DNA from: Bacillus sp. EB01
Lineage (GTDB): Bacteria; Bacillota; Bacilli; Bacillales; Cytobacillaceae
Assembly: GCF_000613125.1 (NCBI RefSeq)
Contig: NZ_HG964497.1
Location: 3,541,037 to 3,605,036 of the forward strand
Length of the DNA: 64,000 nucleotides
Direction of reading: 5' to 3'
Shown: piece by piece, positions 34,304 to 43,680 of the stretch
Position numbering within the stretch: position 1 is the stretch's first letter
Layout of the letters: the number at the start of each line of letters is the position of its first letter
Translations under genes and position numbers: made by a program
The notes under the pieces: generated by a model
What the model was told of the DNA's origin: nothing
The model's database searches: none
Seen by the model: the letters and a program-made list of their open reading frames with translations, nothing else

Positions 34304-34459
34304 ACACATTTTACTCGACGAAACTCATGCCTCTAACCTCAGTTTCGTCGAGTAAACATACTTTTCTAGACGAAACTCAATCCCACTTCCTCAGTTTCGT
34401 CGAGTAAATACACTTTTCTAGACAAATCTCACCCTCACAAAATTAGTTTCGTCGAGTAA
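34304..34459. repeat. Three 52-bp units with inner inverted repeat
   Basis: Units 34304-34355, 34356-34407 and 34408-34459 are each exactly 52 bp and end AGTTTCGTCGAGTAA. The inverse TTACTCGACGAAACT occurs at the start of the first unit, and shorter ACGAAACT in the second. So every unit can fold into a stem with a 15-base loop region. The sequence is unrelated to the array at 1-180 but the unit length is the same. It occupies the 500-base gap between the NUDIX and WrbA-like genes; I see no gene there. Confidence 0.85.
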
Positions 34460-34569
34460 ACATGCTGGGTTGAAGAATCTCATATCTCCGCTCAACGATC
34501 CTTTTCTTAAGACAATGTTACAACTAAAATTTCATTAAGCAGTTCCTTCTTTAGCCGTATAAGTTCAAA

Positions 34570-34604
34570 TAAAAAAAACGAACCGGGAAACCTTCCCCGA
34601 TTCG
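34570..34604 (-). terminator. Terminator of the WrbA-like gene
   Basis: CGAACCGGG/CCCGATTCG stem with a long minus-strand T run, just after the stop. Confidence 0.85.
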
Positions 34605-34611
34605 CAATTTT

Positions 34612-35229
34612 TTATTGGTTACTTTTTTTAATCATTTCTGCTACTGATACTGTACGTTTTGCCTGATGTTTTACTGCTGCTTCTGCTTGTGGCATGTCCT
34701 TCATTTTGCCATCTTCACCTACAGTAACGCTGGTTCCGTATGGGTTGCCGCCAGCTCCAAACAATACTGGATCAGTATAGCCCGGTGGTACGATGATAGC
34801 GCCCCAGTGCATCATGGATGTGTATAGTGCCAAAATTGTTGCTTCCTGCCCACCGTGCGGATTCTGCGCTGAGGTCATTGCACTGACGACTTTATTGACT
34901 GTTTTGCCGGATGCCCACAGGCCGCCCTGAGTATCCAGGAACTGCTTCATTTGGGATGCAACGTTTCCAAATCTCGTTGGAGTACTGAAGATAATTGCAT
35001 CAGCCCACTCCAGGTCATCAGATGAAACGACTGGAATATCCTTCATTGCTTCTGTTGTGTTTTTCCATACTTCATTTCCTTGAACAACGGATTCAGGAGC
35101 CAGCTCCTCGACTTTCAGTACCCTTACTTCTGCACCGGCTTCACGTGCACCCTCTTCAGCCCATTTTGCCAGCTGCAGATTCGTTCCACCCATACTGTAA
35201 AATACAACTGCCAGATTTACGTTTGCCAT
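34612..35229 (-). CDS. NAD(P)H:quinone oxidoreductase, WrbA-like flavoprotein
   Basis: About 205 residues from ATG 35229 (MANVNLAVVFYSMGGTNLQL), a flavodoxin fold. The FMN-binding loops are FYSMGGTN, STPTRFGNVASQMKQFLD and AQNPHGGQEATIL, as in WrbA. Such enzymes reduce quinones by two electrons and protect from redox stress. RBS AAAGGAG lies 10 bases upstream. An in-frame GTG at 35283 would add a short amphipathic segment (GFFSRLFGRS) and has a GGTGG before it. A sigma-B-like promoter fits upstream. Confidence 0.9.
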   Translation of the reverse strand: MANVNLAVVFYSMGGTNLQLAKWAEEGAREAGAEVRVLKVEELAPESVVQGNEVWKNTTEAMKDIPVVSSDDLEWADAIIFSTPTRFGNVASQMKQFLDTQGGLWASGKTVNKVVSAMTSAQNPHGGQEATILALYTSMMHWGAIIVPPGYTDPVLFGAGGNPYGTSVTVGEDGKMKDMPQAEAAVKHQAKRTVSVAEMIKKSNQ

Positions 35230-35306
35230 TTGCTTCATCTCCTTTTTCGTTGACCTTCCAAATAATCTGGAAAAGAAACCCACAAGGATTCACCACCAAT
35301 ATATTG

Positions 35307-35332
35307 ATACCTTTCCTTCAATACCCTTAAAC
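35307..35332 (-). promoter_or_regulatory. Candidate sigma-B promoter of the WrbA-like gene
   Basis: On the minus strand GTTTAA, 14 bases, AGGTAT, against the consensus GTTTAA-N14-GGGTAT. One base differs. It lies close upstream of the WrbA-like start, in keeping with stress control. Confidence 0.5.
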
Positions 35333-35450
35333 AGGATTATTATGGCTTTAACCTCTTTCCTTTATACAAAAGACTCTTTTGCTCAAGTGGATTGACGGGA
35401 ATTTTCCTTTTCGCCCACATTTTTTAGCCTGTTTTAGATATTGACCACAA

Positions 35451-35642
35451 TTAGATTGTCCTTTTATCCCTGAAGCCGAGGGGTGCGTATTTATCGTTAA
35501 TTACAATTACCAATACTTTGCCTTTTACCTTCGGTCCTGAATGATCCTGATGAAGTAGGGTTGAGCAGGTTGTAATTACAGAGAATACAGCTGGTGCAAT
35601 TATTAAACCGAAACTTCTATCTGCAAACCTTCTCATTACCAA
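35451..35642 (-). CDS. Possible small exported protein
   Basis: A 61-63 codon frame (MRRFADRSFGLIIAPAVFSV and on) with a hydrophobic N-terminal segment and a weak GGTGG site. It lies downstream of the X-Pro peptidase terminator. Coding status is doubtful. Confidence 0.3.
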   Translation of the reverse strand: MVMRRFADRSFGLIIAPAVFSVITTCSTLLHQDHSGPKVKGKVLVIVINDKYAPLGFRDKRTI

Positions 35643-35696
35643 CTAAACCACCATTTTATCGTTCTGCTTTAGCAACGTTAGTTATTCATTTCTGTA

Positions 35697-35732
35697 TAAA
35701 AAGAGCCCTTTCCGATAATTGGAAAGGACTCT
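35697..35732 (-). terminator. Terminator of the X-Pro dipeptidyl-peptidase gene
   Basis: GAGCCCTTTCC/GGAAAGGACTC stem with a minus-strand T run. Confidence 0.85.
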
Positions 35733-35768
35733 TGATATCAATCTATTAAAATAGTTTCCTTTTTTAAG

Positions 35769-37670
35769 TTATGGAAGAAACGCATTTTTTCCGCCGACAA
35801 TAGGCAGGGTTATTTCGCTGCGTGTTGGGGTTACCGTGATTTTAGTTCCTGCTTTAGGACGAAGGGTGTAGTCGTGATCGCTGGCGATTAGCACAATGCC
35901 GATTTTGTGCCCGGCTTTAAAAATATAATCCTTCGGCTCCATTGCCCACTCAAACGAATAATCTCTTCCTGGGACAAGTGATTCTGAGCGATCCGCCGAA
36001 TGAAGATTTTGCGGATCAACCCAGCCGCGTGAAACGATAACAGGAGCCCCACTACTATAATCGACGAGCAATGCTGTTAAGTTCGCAGCCGGGCGGTCAA
36101 TGCTGGCACGGACACTGACTTTAGGTGTTCCGCTGATGCGTACTTCACCGGTCAATTCCTGTGTTACATAGGCTAAGCGGTTCGGAGAATTAAGGTCAGG
36201 GTTAGCTATTAAATCCTTTGCGTTCGTCATCGGGTCATCAATTAACGTTTGCTTATTGTGCGGCTGATTTGGAACCGGATTTAAAACCATAGCCCCCAAA
36301 TCATTTTCCGAACTAGTTAAATGAAGTTTTGTGGAAACAGAACCAGGTGCCGGCCAGCTGGCTTCTTTCTTCCAGGTTTTGTCTTCGCGCTGAATATCTA
36401 CGGCTGGTTCATTCATCACTCCGTTTTCAATTCCATAAAGATAATAGTCAAACCACTTGTTCCGTAATTGCGGCCAGTTATTCCCGGACGGGCTTGAATG
36501 TCCGCCCTGATGCAGCCACAATCTGCGCGGTACATTATTTTCTCCTAATGCTTTCCACCACTGGGCAAATTGCTTTGTCTTGACGTTCCAGTCATTCAAT
36601 CCGTGAACAACGAGAACACTCGCCTTGACTTTATCCGCATCCTTGACATAATCGCGATGCTCCCAGAACTCGCTGTAATCTCCTGTTTCGCGGTCTTGAT
36701 CACGTTTAAGCTCGGCAATAACTTCTATACAAACCTCTGGATTTTTTCGCGTTAATACTGCTTCCGCGAGGTTGTCAGCATCTTCACCTTGATAACCGCC
36801 TGGGGCGATAACGGCTCCGTTAGCACGATAATAATCATACCAACTGCTGATGGCTGCCACTGGAATAATCGTCTTCAAACCATCGACACCGGTTGCTGCT
36901 ACGGCATTCGGCAATGTTCCATTGTAGGAAGTACCCGTCATCCCGACATTCCCAGTCGACCAATCGGCCTTGACCTCTTTTCCATCCTCGGTGAAGGCAT
37001 TCGAACGGCCGTTCAGCCAATCAATGACAGCCTTCGTTCCAAGAATTTCCCGCTCATCGCCAGTTGTTGGACAGCCCTCGGATTTCCCTGTCCCGATACT
37101 TTCAGCAAGAATGACACCGTACCCGCGGGGAACATAGTAATTTCCTAAAGAACCAAGATTGGCAGCCTGTCCTTGTGGATTTGCATACGGCTTACCCCCG
37201 CGTCCGTAGCCATTGCCGGGGTGTGAGATCGGTATTAAGTCGACATCTACGTTATACACAGGCACATTTAGAATACCGGAGCGATACGGACTCATTTCAT
37301 AAATGACAGGTACCTTAACCCCCGGATCCGTTTTTGGACGGTAGATTGTGATGGAAACCCGATCGCGGTTACCGTCTCGATCACTATCTATTTCTGTTTC
37401 AACAAATAATTTTTCTGTGATTGCATCATCGGTGGAGTAAATCGGTTTCGTCATGCCATTTTCCAGTTCAATTTTTGTAGCGTCTGAGGCTGTTTCCGGA
37501 ATTAACCCATTCAGCGGGATTCCCTTCCACTCCATACCCTTACCATTGACATAGGTTTGGACCGCCTGATTCTTCTTACTTTCGGCATTTACCATCCACG
37601 GATTTGCGCTTGCCAATAGTGATAGCGAAAGAACAGAGCACAAACCGGCGGATAAGACCTTTTTCCTCAC
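35769..37670 (-). CDS. Secreted Xaa-Pro dipeptidyl-peptidase (S15 family)
   Basis: 633 residues with a signal peptide (cleavage near residues 28-30, VNA-E). The alpha/beta-hydrolase triad is Ser248 in GMTGTSYNG, Asp360 in HGLNDWNVK and His391 in HQGGHSSP. The C-terminal 180 residues form the jelly-roll domain typical of S15 enzymes. It removes X-Pro dipeptides from peptides outside the cell. GTG 37670 follows AAGGAGG. A 328-base gap upstream contains an inverted repeat (TTGGT-TTGC-ACCAA) at about 37697-37710 and no other gene. Confidence 0.92.
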   Translation of the reverse strand: MRKKVLSAGLCSVLSLSLLASANPWMVNAESKKNQAVQTYVNGKGMEWKGIPLNGLIPETASDATKIELENGMTKPIYSTDDAITEKLFVETEIDSDRDGNRDRVSITIYRPKTDPGVKVPVIYEMSPYRSGILNVPVYNVDVDLIPISHPGNGYGRGGKPYANPQGQAANLGSLGNYYVPRGYGVILAESIGTGKSEGCPTTGDEREILGTKAVIDWLNGRSNAFTEDGKEVKADWSTGNVGMTGTSYNGTLPNAVAATGVDGLKTIIPVAAISSWYDYYRANGAVIAPGGYQGEDADNLAEAVLTRKNPEVCIEVIAELKRDQDRETGDYSEFWEHRDYVKDADKVKASVLVVHGLNDWNVKTKQFAQWWKALGENNVPRRLWLHQGGHSSPSGNNWPQLRNKWFDYYLYGIENGVMNEPAVDIQREDKTWKKEASWPAPGSVSTKLHLTSSENDLGAMVLNPVPNQPHNKQTLIDDPMTNAKDLIANPDLNSPNRLAYVTQELTGEVRISGTPKVSVRASIDRPAANLTALLVDYSSGAPVIVSRGWVDPQNLHSADRSESLVPGRDYSFEWAMEPKDYIFKAGHKIGIVLIASDHDYTLRPKAGTKITVTPTRSEITLPIVGGKNAFLP

Positions 37671-37958
37671 GATTTTTCCTCCTTGTTTCTACTAATTTGG
37701 TTTGCACCAATCTCTAGTATATAATTAAATATTCAAAATTTTAAGTAAATTATATCTAATAGGAAGAAGTATTATTAAAATAGTAAAATAGACGGAGGGA
37801 TTCCCTAAACAAATGATATAGTCCAGGACCTTTAGAGCAGTAGGAGATTCTTTGACCACTGCATATGATTTCTAAGTAATGATAGCGATGGGAAGATGAA
37901 GTCTTTAAGAGACAATAAAGAAATGCCGCTGATTATCCAAAACGGTAGAACGGGCCTA

Positions 37959-37985
37959 CAAAAAAAGCCCCCAAGGCTGGGGGCT
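37959..37985 (-). terminator. Terminator of the hydroxybutyrate operon
   Basis: AGCCCCC/GGGGGCT stem and a minus-strand T run, 14 bases after the SDR stop. Confidence 0.85.
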
Positions 37986-37998
37986 AGTATAAATATTA

Positions 37999-38775
37999 TT
38001 ATTGTGCTGTATATCCGCCGTCGATAACAACAGCTTGGCCAGTCACACTCTTCGCTTTATCGCTTGCCAGGAATAGGGCATAATCGGCAATTTCGCTTAC
38101 ATCAAGCAGACGTTTTTGCGGAACAAGCGGCAGAAGTACTTCAGCCAAAACATCTTCTAGAGGTACATTGCGAGTTTTTGCCAGGTCAGCCATTTGCCCG
38201 CGGACAAGCGGTGTGTCAACATATCCTGGTGCAATCGCGTTTACTGTAATACCATGTTCAGCGCCTTCAAGTGCAGCCACTTTGGTTAGACCGATGACAC
38301 CATGCTTGGCACTATTGTATGCCGCTTTGCCAGCGAATCCGATCAGGCCATTGATCGATGCGATATTAAGAATACGCCCGAACTTTTGCTCTTTCATAAT
38401 CGGGAATACATGCTTGGTCATGATGAATGGTGCAACAAGCATGATTTTTTGCATCAATTCGAACTTAGCTGTTGGGAAATCTTCGATAGGCGATACATGC
38501 TGCAAACCAGCGTTATTGATGACGATGTCAACAGTGCCGTAAGTTTCTTTTGCAACTTTGATCAAATTGATTATTTCTTCTTCACTAGTTACATCGGCTT
38601 TAACCCCGATTGCTTCATATCCTTCTTTTTTAAGGGATTCAGCTGCTTCCTTTACTTGTTCCTCGTTGATATCCGAAAGAACAACTTTTGCACCTGCTGC
38701 TGCAAAGTGTTTGCCAATTTCAAAACCAATCCCGCGTGCTGAACCTGTAATAATCGTTACTTTGTTTTCAACCAT
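37999..38775 (-). CDS. 3-hydroxybutyrate dehydrogenase (SDR family)
   Basis: 258 residues. NAD-binding TGSARGIG near residue 12 and NNAG, catalytic Ser-Tyr-Lys in IASINGL and AAYNSAKHGV. GLQHVSPIEDFP and VPQKRLLDVSEIADYALFLA are typical of D-3-hydroxybutyrate dehydrogenases. It interconverts 3-hydroxybutyrate and acetoacetate with NAD. ATG 38775 follows TGGAGGG. It is 29 bases after a GntP-type permease gene, which fits uptake and use of 3-hydroxybutyrate, perhaps from PHB turnover. Confidence 0.92.
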   Translation of the reverse strand: MVENKVTIITGSARGIGFEIGKHFAAAGAKVVLSDINEEQVKEAAESLKKEGYEAIGVKADVTSEEEIINLIKVAKETYGTVDIVINNAGLQHVSPIEDFPTAKFELMQKIMLVAPFIMTKHVFPIMKEQKFGRILNIASINGLIGFAGKAAYNSAKHGVIGLTKVAALEGAEHGITVNAIAPGYVDTPLVRGQMADLAKTRNVPLEDVLAEVLLPLVPQKRLLDVSEIADYALFLASDKAKSVTGQAVVIDGGYTAQ

Positions 38776-38804
38776 TATAAATCCCTCCAAAATGTTTTTT
38801 TATA

Positions 38805-40091
38805 TTAAACCAATCCGATAGCGCCCATGATAATCCCAACAATCATCGCTATTGTGGGAATCAGCAAGGCTACTATAAATACATACTTATAGGTCTCCCG
38901 ATGAGTCAATCCTGTTACCGCTAGCAGCGTTAATAATGCGCCATTGTTAGGAAGAATGGATGCTCCAGACGCTACAGCAGCCATCCTGTGGAAGACTTCC
39001 GGGCTGATTCCTGTCGTTTGTGACAATTGAGCAAAAGATTCACCCAGAGTAGAAAGAGCAATCCCCATCCCACCCGAAGCGGAACCTGTAATCATCGCCA
39101 TAATTTGAACTGCCAATGATTCTGCGACCAATGGGTTATCGGAAAGATTAAATAACCAGGTAGTTATATCATCAAATGCAGGCACAACGGCTATAACCGC
39201 TCCAAAACCTACAGCTGCACTTGTATTCAAAATGGCCATTACCGACCCTTTTCCACCCTCATTAATTGAGTGGACAAACTTTTTGCGATCCTTGAGATTA
39301 AGAATCATAATGCTGAGCACCCCAATGATTAGTGCATAAAGGGCCTCAATTTTAACAACGTTTAGTAAGATAACCACTACAATTAAAGGTATTATAGAAA
39401 GAATCCAGTTTGGAACATCATTTTCATCCTTCTCCGAGGATGTTGGACCTTTAGCTGGCTCAGTAAATACATCGCCACTTGCTGTAAGCTTTCTTTGGCT
39501 ATAGGCAAGAAAAAGATAACCGCCAACTGCCATTATGAGTGTCGTCACAATCCCGATTACAGGACCCGCCATAGGAGTCGTATTAAAGTAATCCATTGGA
39601 ATCAAGTTTTGAATTTGCGGTGTTCCAGGAACGGATGTCATTGTGAACGTAAACGCCCCTAGCGCAAAAGTTGGAACAAGTAATTTACGGGAGATATTAG
39701 CTTCCCTGAACAATTCCAGTGCAATTGGATATATCGCAAATACGACTACAAACAAACTTACTCCGCCATATGTTAAAACGGCCGCGGCAATAAGCACTCC
39801 AAGGAGAGCTCTTTTCTTGCCAATCAGTTCCGTAATTTTTTTAGCTACTGACCTCGCTGCCCCTGTCTCTTCCATCAGCTTTCCGAAGATAGCGCCTAAT
39901 AGGAAGATTGGGAACCAGCTTTTAACAAATCCAACCAAGCCATCCATATACGTTTGTGTATAGGTTTCAAATACATTTAATCCACTTAGTAACGCTACAA
40001 CCCCGGCTGCCAGTGGTGCAACCCAGATAATCGACCAGCCAAGATAAGCTAACCCGACTAATAAAAGTAAACCAACAATAATACTTAGCAC
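38805..40091 (-). CDS. GntP family permease, probably for hydroxybutyrate
   Basis: 428 residues with about 12 helices. The motifs GLAYLGWSIIWVAPLAAGV, SFFxx-like KSWFPIFLLGAIFGKLMEETG, SVPGTPQIQNLIP and PNNGALLTLLAVTGLTHRE fit GntP/HbuT-type carriers. It is co-transcribed with the dehydrogenase. A related but separate GntP gene is divergent at 40520. Confidence 0.9.
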   Translation of the reverse strand: MLSIIVGLLLLVGLAYLGWSIIWVAPLAAGVVALLSGLNVFETYTQTYMDGLVGFVKSWFPIFLLGAIFGKLMEETGAARSVAKKITELIGKKRALLGVLIAAAVLTYGGVSLFVVVFAIYPIALELFREANISRKLLVPTFALGAFTFTMTSVPGTPQIQNLIPMDYFNTTPMAGPVIGIVTTLIMAVGGYLFLAYSQRKLTASGDVFTEPAKGPTSSEKDENDVPNWILSIIPLIVVVILLNVVKIEALYALIIGVLSIMILNLKDRKKFVHSINEGGKGSVMAILNTSAAVGFGAVIAVVPAFDDITTWLFNLSDNPLVAESLAVQIMAMITGSASGGMGIALSTLGESFAQLSQTTGISPEVFHRMAAVASGASILPNNGALLTLLAVTGLTHRETYKYVFIVALLIPTIAMIVGIIMGAIGLV

Positions 40092-40416
40092 CGGAGATCA
40101 CCCCTTTTCATTATGAATTTCTTTCGTGCTGCCATCCCTTTTCGATCCAGTGCTCTTTTAACTTATTTGAGTATATCAACCCCTTGTGTTCATTTCGAAA
40201 CCAAAAGAATTATGAATTTAAACTTTATAAAATTATAAATCTCAGCTTCGAGACATAACATTAAACCTCGCTTTATCTCTTGTCAATTTATCTGTTTTTC
40301 TTTTTTTGAAATAGCTTGCTAACTACTTCTTTACCATTCACTTAACTAGTTCCACTGTATAAGGAAAATAAACCTCTTATGGCTTTTACTATATTTTTAG
40401 TAGGAAAACAGAAAAG

Positions 40417-40445
40417 TTGACACAAAATCGTCACAAGTTTAAAGT
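40417..40445 (+). promoter_or_regulatory. Candidate sigma-A promoter of the second GntP gene
   Basis: TTGACA at 40417, 17 bases, then TAAAGT. It lies about 75 bases before the start. The rest of the 428-base divergent gap is AT-rich and shows no other site I can name. Confidence 0.5.
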
Positions 40446-40519
40446 TATCTCGAATTAAAGATTAAGTGATTAATATTATCTTGAAAAATCTTCTACTAAC
40501 TAACAAAGGGGGAATTGTA

Positions 40520-41938
40520 ATGGATTTAGTGATTATTCTTTTAGCACTGGGATTGTTGATGTTTGCAGCTTATCGGGGTTTCTCGGTTATCCTGTTTGCT
40601 CCCATAGCTGCCTTACTTGCAGTCTTACTCATCGAGCCAGCTAATTTATTTCCATTCTATTCAGGGGTATTCATGGAGAAGATGGCTGGCTTCATAAAGG
40701 ATTACTTCCCTGTCTTCTTGCTCGGGGCTATTTTTGGAAAAATAATTGAAATGTCAGGAATAGCAGAATCGATTGCAAAAACGATTGTAAAGCTGATTGG
40801 CGCAAAACAGGCCATGCTTACAATTGTCCTTCTCGGAGCTATTCTGACTTATAGCGGTGTCAGTTTATTCGTAGCTGTTTTTGCTATCTATCCATTTGCT
40901 GTTCAATTGTTTAAACAAGCGGATATACCTAAAAGGCTGATGCCTGCTACAATTGCGCTTGGTGCTTTTACATTTACAATGGATGCCTTGCCGGGTACAC
41001 CGCAAATCCAGAATGTTATACCCACTACTTTTTTCGGAACTGATATTTATGCAGCACCAGTACTTGGGATCCTTGGGGCACTTGTCGTATTAGGTCTCGG
41101 AATGGCTTACCTTGAAATGCGAAAGAGGAAGGCGAAGCAAGCTGGGGAAGGCTATTATGGATTTAAAGCTAGAAGTGAAGTTACCGAAGAAGAGGAAACT
41201 TCTGTTTCGTTGGATACAAAAGAATCCGTGTTCAAACAAATACTAGCATTCGTCCCTCTCATCCTTGTTGCTTTGATGAATAGTTATTTAACGCAAGCTA
41301 TTCCGGCCTGGTATCCAAATGGATTCGACTTTGCGGAGCTGGGCCTTGGCCAATATACAGTTGATGTAGCAAAATCCGCCTCGATTTGGGCGGTTGAAGC
41401 CGCATTGGTTGCAGGGATTGTCACTGCGATAGCGTTTAACTGGAAGAGAACGATGCAAAACTTCAAGGAAGGGATAAACAAGAGCATTAGCGGTTCGCTG
41501 CTCGCTGTCATGAACACAGGTTCTGAATACGGCTTTGGCGGAATTATCGCGGCTCTTCCCGGCTTTTCAAAAATAAGTGACGGGATTTCCGGGGTCTTTT
41601 CAAACCCTCTCGTCAACGGCGCCGTCACGACAAGTACCCTAGCGGGAATTACCGGGTCTGCCTCCGGTGGCATGGGAATCGCGTTAAGCGCAATGGCCGA
41701 TCAATATAACAAAGCTATCGAAGCAGCCAATATTCCTCCAGAGGTCATGCACCGGGTCGTCGCCATGGCATCAGGGGGTATGGATACTCTCCCGCATAAC
41801 GGAGCGGTGATTACCTTGCTTGCTGTTACAGGCTTGACCCATAAACAATCGTATAAGGATATTTTTATGATTACGATTATTAAAACGGTAGCTGTTTTTG
41901 TCATCATTGCTTTGTATACCTGGTTTGGACTTGTTTAA
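40520..41938 (+). CDS. GntP family permease, second copy
   Basis: About 472 residues and 12 helices, clearly related to the divergent gene (KDYFPVFLLGAIFGKIIEMSG, TYSGVSLFVAVFAIYPFAVQ, LPGTPQIQNVIPTTFFGTD, LPHNGAVITLLAVTGLTHKQ). It carries an extra charged loop (about residues 200-240). ATG 40520 follows AAAGGGGGAATT; the ORF start at 40466 is not used. It probably carries a related organic acid. The opposite orientation and differing loop suggest separate control. Confidence 0.9.
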   Translation: MDLVIILLALGLLMFAAYRGFSVILFAPIAALLAVLLIEPANLFPFYSGVFMEKMAGFIKDYFPVFLLGAIFGKIIEMSGIAESIAKTIVKLIGAKQAMLTIVLLGAILTYSGVSLFVAVFAIYPFAVQLFKQADIPKRLMPATIALGAFTFTMDALPGTPQIQNVIPTTFFGTDIYAAPVLGILGALVVLGLGMAYLEMRKRKAKQAGEGYYGFKARSEVTEEEETSVSLDTKESVFKQILAFVPLILVALMNSYLTQAIPAWYPNGFDFAELGLGQYTVDVAKSASIWAVEAALVAGIVTAIAFNWKRTMQNFKEGINKSISGSLLAVMNTGSEYGFGGIIAALPGFSKISDGISGVFSNPLVNGAVTTSTLAGITGSASGGMGIALSAMADQYNKAIEAANIPPEVMHRVVAMASGGMDTLPHNGAVITLLAVTGLTHKQSYKDIFMITIIKTVAVFVIIALYTWFGLV

Positions 41939-41944
41939 AGCCAG

Positions 41945-41979
41945 CGGCAACACCCTTTCGCGGGTGTTGCCGTTTTTTC
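41945..41979 (+). terminator. Terminator of the second GntP gene
   Basis: CGGCAACACCC/GGGTGTTGCCG, 11 bp, then seven bases of mostly T. Confidence 0.92.
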
Positions 41980-42140
41980 TCTATAGCAGTATTATCCATT
42001 CCAAAAACTTAGGCTCTGAACCGGTAAAAGTGCAGATGGAGTGCGGGATGGGATGACTCCGGCCCTTTCTTCATGTTAAGTCGCATTCATTTCTAAGAAT
42101 GCCTTAAAGTAGCTCTTGCCAAGTCCTCATTTGGAATTAA

Positions 42141-43109
42141 TCAACCTGCATTTTCTGCTTCATTGTTTTGGTCAAGAAAATGAGCCTTCAGCCAGTTTTC
42201 AATTTTTCCAAGGGCGTCCGGATGAAGCGGGCGTCTTAGAATTTCTTTGAATCTCTTACTCACTTTTAAAATGCTGAGATCTTCTGTCTGGATCCGGAGT
42301 CCGTGTTCCATGTCCTTTATAATCGCAATTTCAGCTTCTCCCTGGACCAGTGCCGGCAACTCGGAAAGAACATCCTTGTCGGCCAGAGCGTCTTTATCAC
42401 CGATTACAGCGAGGACAGGACAGCTAAAGGATTGTAAAGCCTTCCGCGTATGGAATTGGTCATGCTCTCTGAACCATTTTGCAGGCTGTTTAAAAAACAA
42501 CTGAATTTTTACAATGTCTTCATTTGCCTGTTTGAATTTCTCCATTATTTTGGCAGCCTGCTTTTCACTTTTTTCTTCTACCTTCATCAGCTTAAGCAAC
42601 TTGCCGAGAACCGGTTTTTCAAGTAACTCTTTATTTCCTAGCTCACGCTGCTTCCGAAGTGCTTCAGACATATTGTCGACCCCGCCGGATAGGAAGATCA
42701 CTCCGGCAAGTGGCATTGCCGCACCCAAAGCAGTCGCAATAATCGTTCCTTCACTATGACCTGCCACAATCACTCTTTCACTATCCACATTTGGATGAGC
42801 CTGAAGGTATTCTGTGGCTATACGGGCGTCCTCCATGAGGTCGGATAGACCCGCAGCCAACCAGTCACCGCTCCGCTTTCCCGTCCCACGCTTGTCATAG
42901 CGGAGCGTCACAAATCCGAGTCCCGTCAAGAAATCAGCAAGTTCCTTATAGAGATTTGTAGTCGGTTTACCTTTTGGACCGTTCCCATCTCGGTCGAGCG
43001 GCCCTGAACCTGCTAAAAGTAAAATTGCTGGGTGTACCCCTTCACCCTCCGGCATTGCCAATGTTCCATAGATCCGATTTTTCTCTCCAAATATTACTTC
43101 TTTTTCCAT
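42141..43109 (-). CDS. Alpha/beta hydrolase
   Basis: About 322 residues. AILLLAGSGPLDRDGNG provides the oxyanion loop, GHSEGTIIA holds the nucleophile Ser, and VIGDKDALADKDV and MEHGLR supply Asp and His. It resembles BAAT/YtmA-like esterases. The substrate is unknown. ATG 43109 follows GGAGGGG. It is the second gene of an operon with an HTH regulator. Confidence 0.88.
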   Translation of the reverse strand: MEKEVIFGEKNRIYGTLAMPEGEGVHPAILLLAGSGPLDRDGNGPKGKPTTNLYKELADFLTGLGFVTLRYDKRGTGKRSGDWLAAGLSDLMEDARIATEYLQAHPNVDSERVIVAGHSEGTIIATALGAAMPLAGVIFLSGGVDNMSEALRKQRELGNKELLEKPVLGKLLKLMKVEEKSEKQAAKIMEKFKQANEDIVKIQLFFKQPAKWFREHDQFHTRKALQSFSCPVLAVIGDKDALADKDVLSELPALVQGEAEIAIIKDMEHGLRIQTEDLSILKVSKRFKEILRRPLHPDALGKIENWLKAHFLDQNNEAENAG

Positions 43110-43133
43110 CCCATACCCCTCCATTTACCTACA

Positions 43134-43655
43134 CTATTGATTTTCCGGAATGATAATTGTCGCAAAATTGCGCGGTCTCCGTTCAGCGGAGGGCTCATTC
43201 ATCATAGCCTCGCCTATCAAGCCGCCCATCTTTTGAATCAATTCCATAAATTCTTTATCCGTCAAATGCATTCTTGCTACACGGAATGAAACCCCGTCCC
43301 GAACCAAGTCGTAATCTTCACTCGAAAGATATTGCTCATAGCTCCCCATCAGTTGTGTCAAAAACGTAAAAAACAACTCCAAATGCTGTTCTTTGCTTAT
43401 TGTTTCAAGCGGTGCTTGAGGGATTTGTTTTAAGGCATAGACCTTCTCGACTGTCCCCCTAATTTGATTCTCCTGAACCACTTCAATGAATCCAGCTTCG
43501 AGCAGTTTGTTCAAATGGCGATATAATGTTGCCTGGGGAACATCCTTAAGATGGTCAAGCAACTTAAAGGCTGTGAGCTTTCTGCCGTTTACCAGCGCCT
43601 GGAGAATTTTCATGCGGACTGGGTGTAAGATAAGTTTAGTACGATCAAAATCCAT
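43134..43655 (-). CDS. HTH regulator of the hydrolase operon
   Basis: 173 residues. A winged helix (RTKLILHPVRMKILQALVNG, then KDVPQATLYRHLNKLLEAGF) of the ArsR/PadR-like type is followed by a long helical effector part. It is 24 bases before the hydrolase and preceded by a pair of inverted sites at 43681-43744. It probably represses the operon. Confidence 0.85.
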   Translation of the reverse strand: MDFDRTKLILHPVRMKILQALVNGRKLTAFKLLDHLKDVPQATLYRHLNKLLEAGFIEVVQENQIRGTVEKVYALKQIPQAPLETISKEQHLELFFTFLTQLMGSYEQYLSSEDYDLVRDGVSFRVARMHLTDKEFMELIQKMGGLIGEAMMNEPSAERRPRNFATIIIPENQ

Positions 43656-43680
43656 ATGATTAACACTCCTAAGATGATTT

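Noticed and set aside
34304-34459. CRISPR array with AGTTTCGTCGAGTAA repeats
   Set aside because: The sequence between repeats is itself related from unit to unit (CTTTTCTAGAC), and only three units exist.
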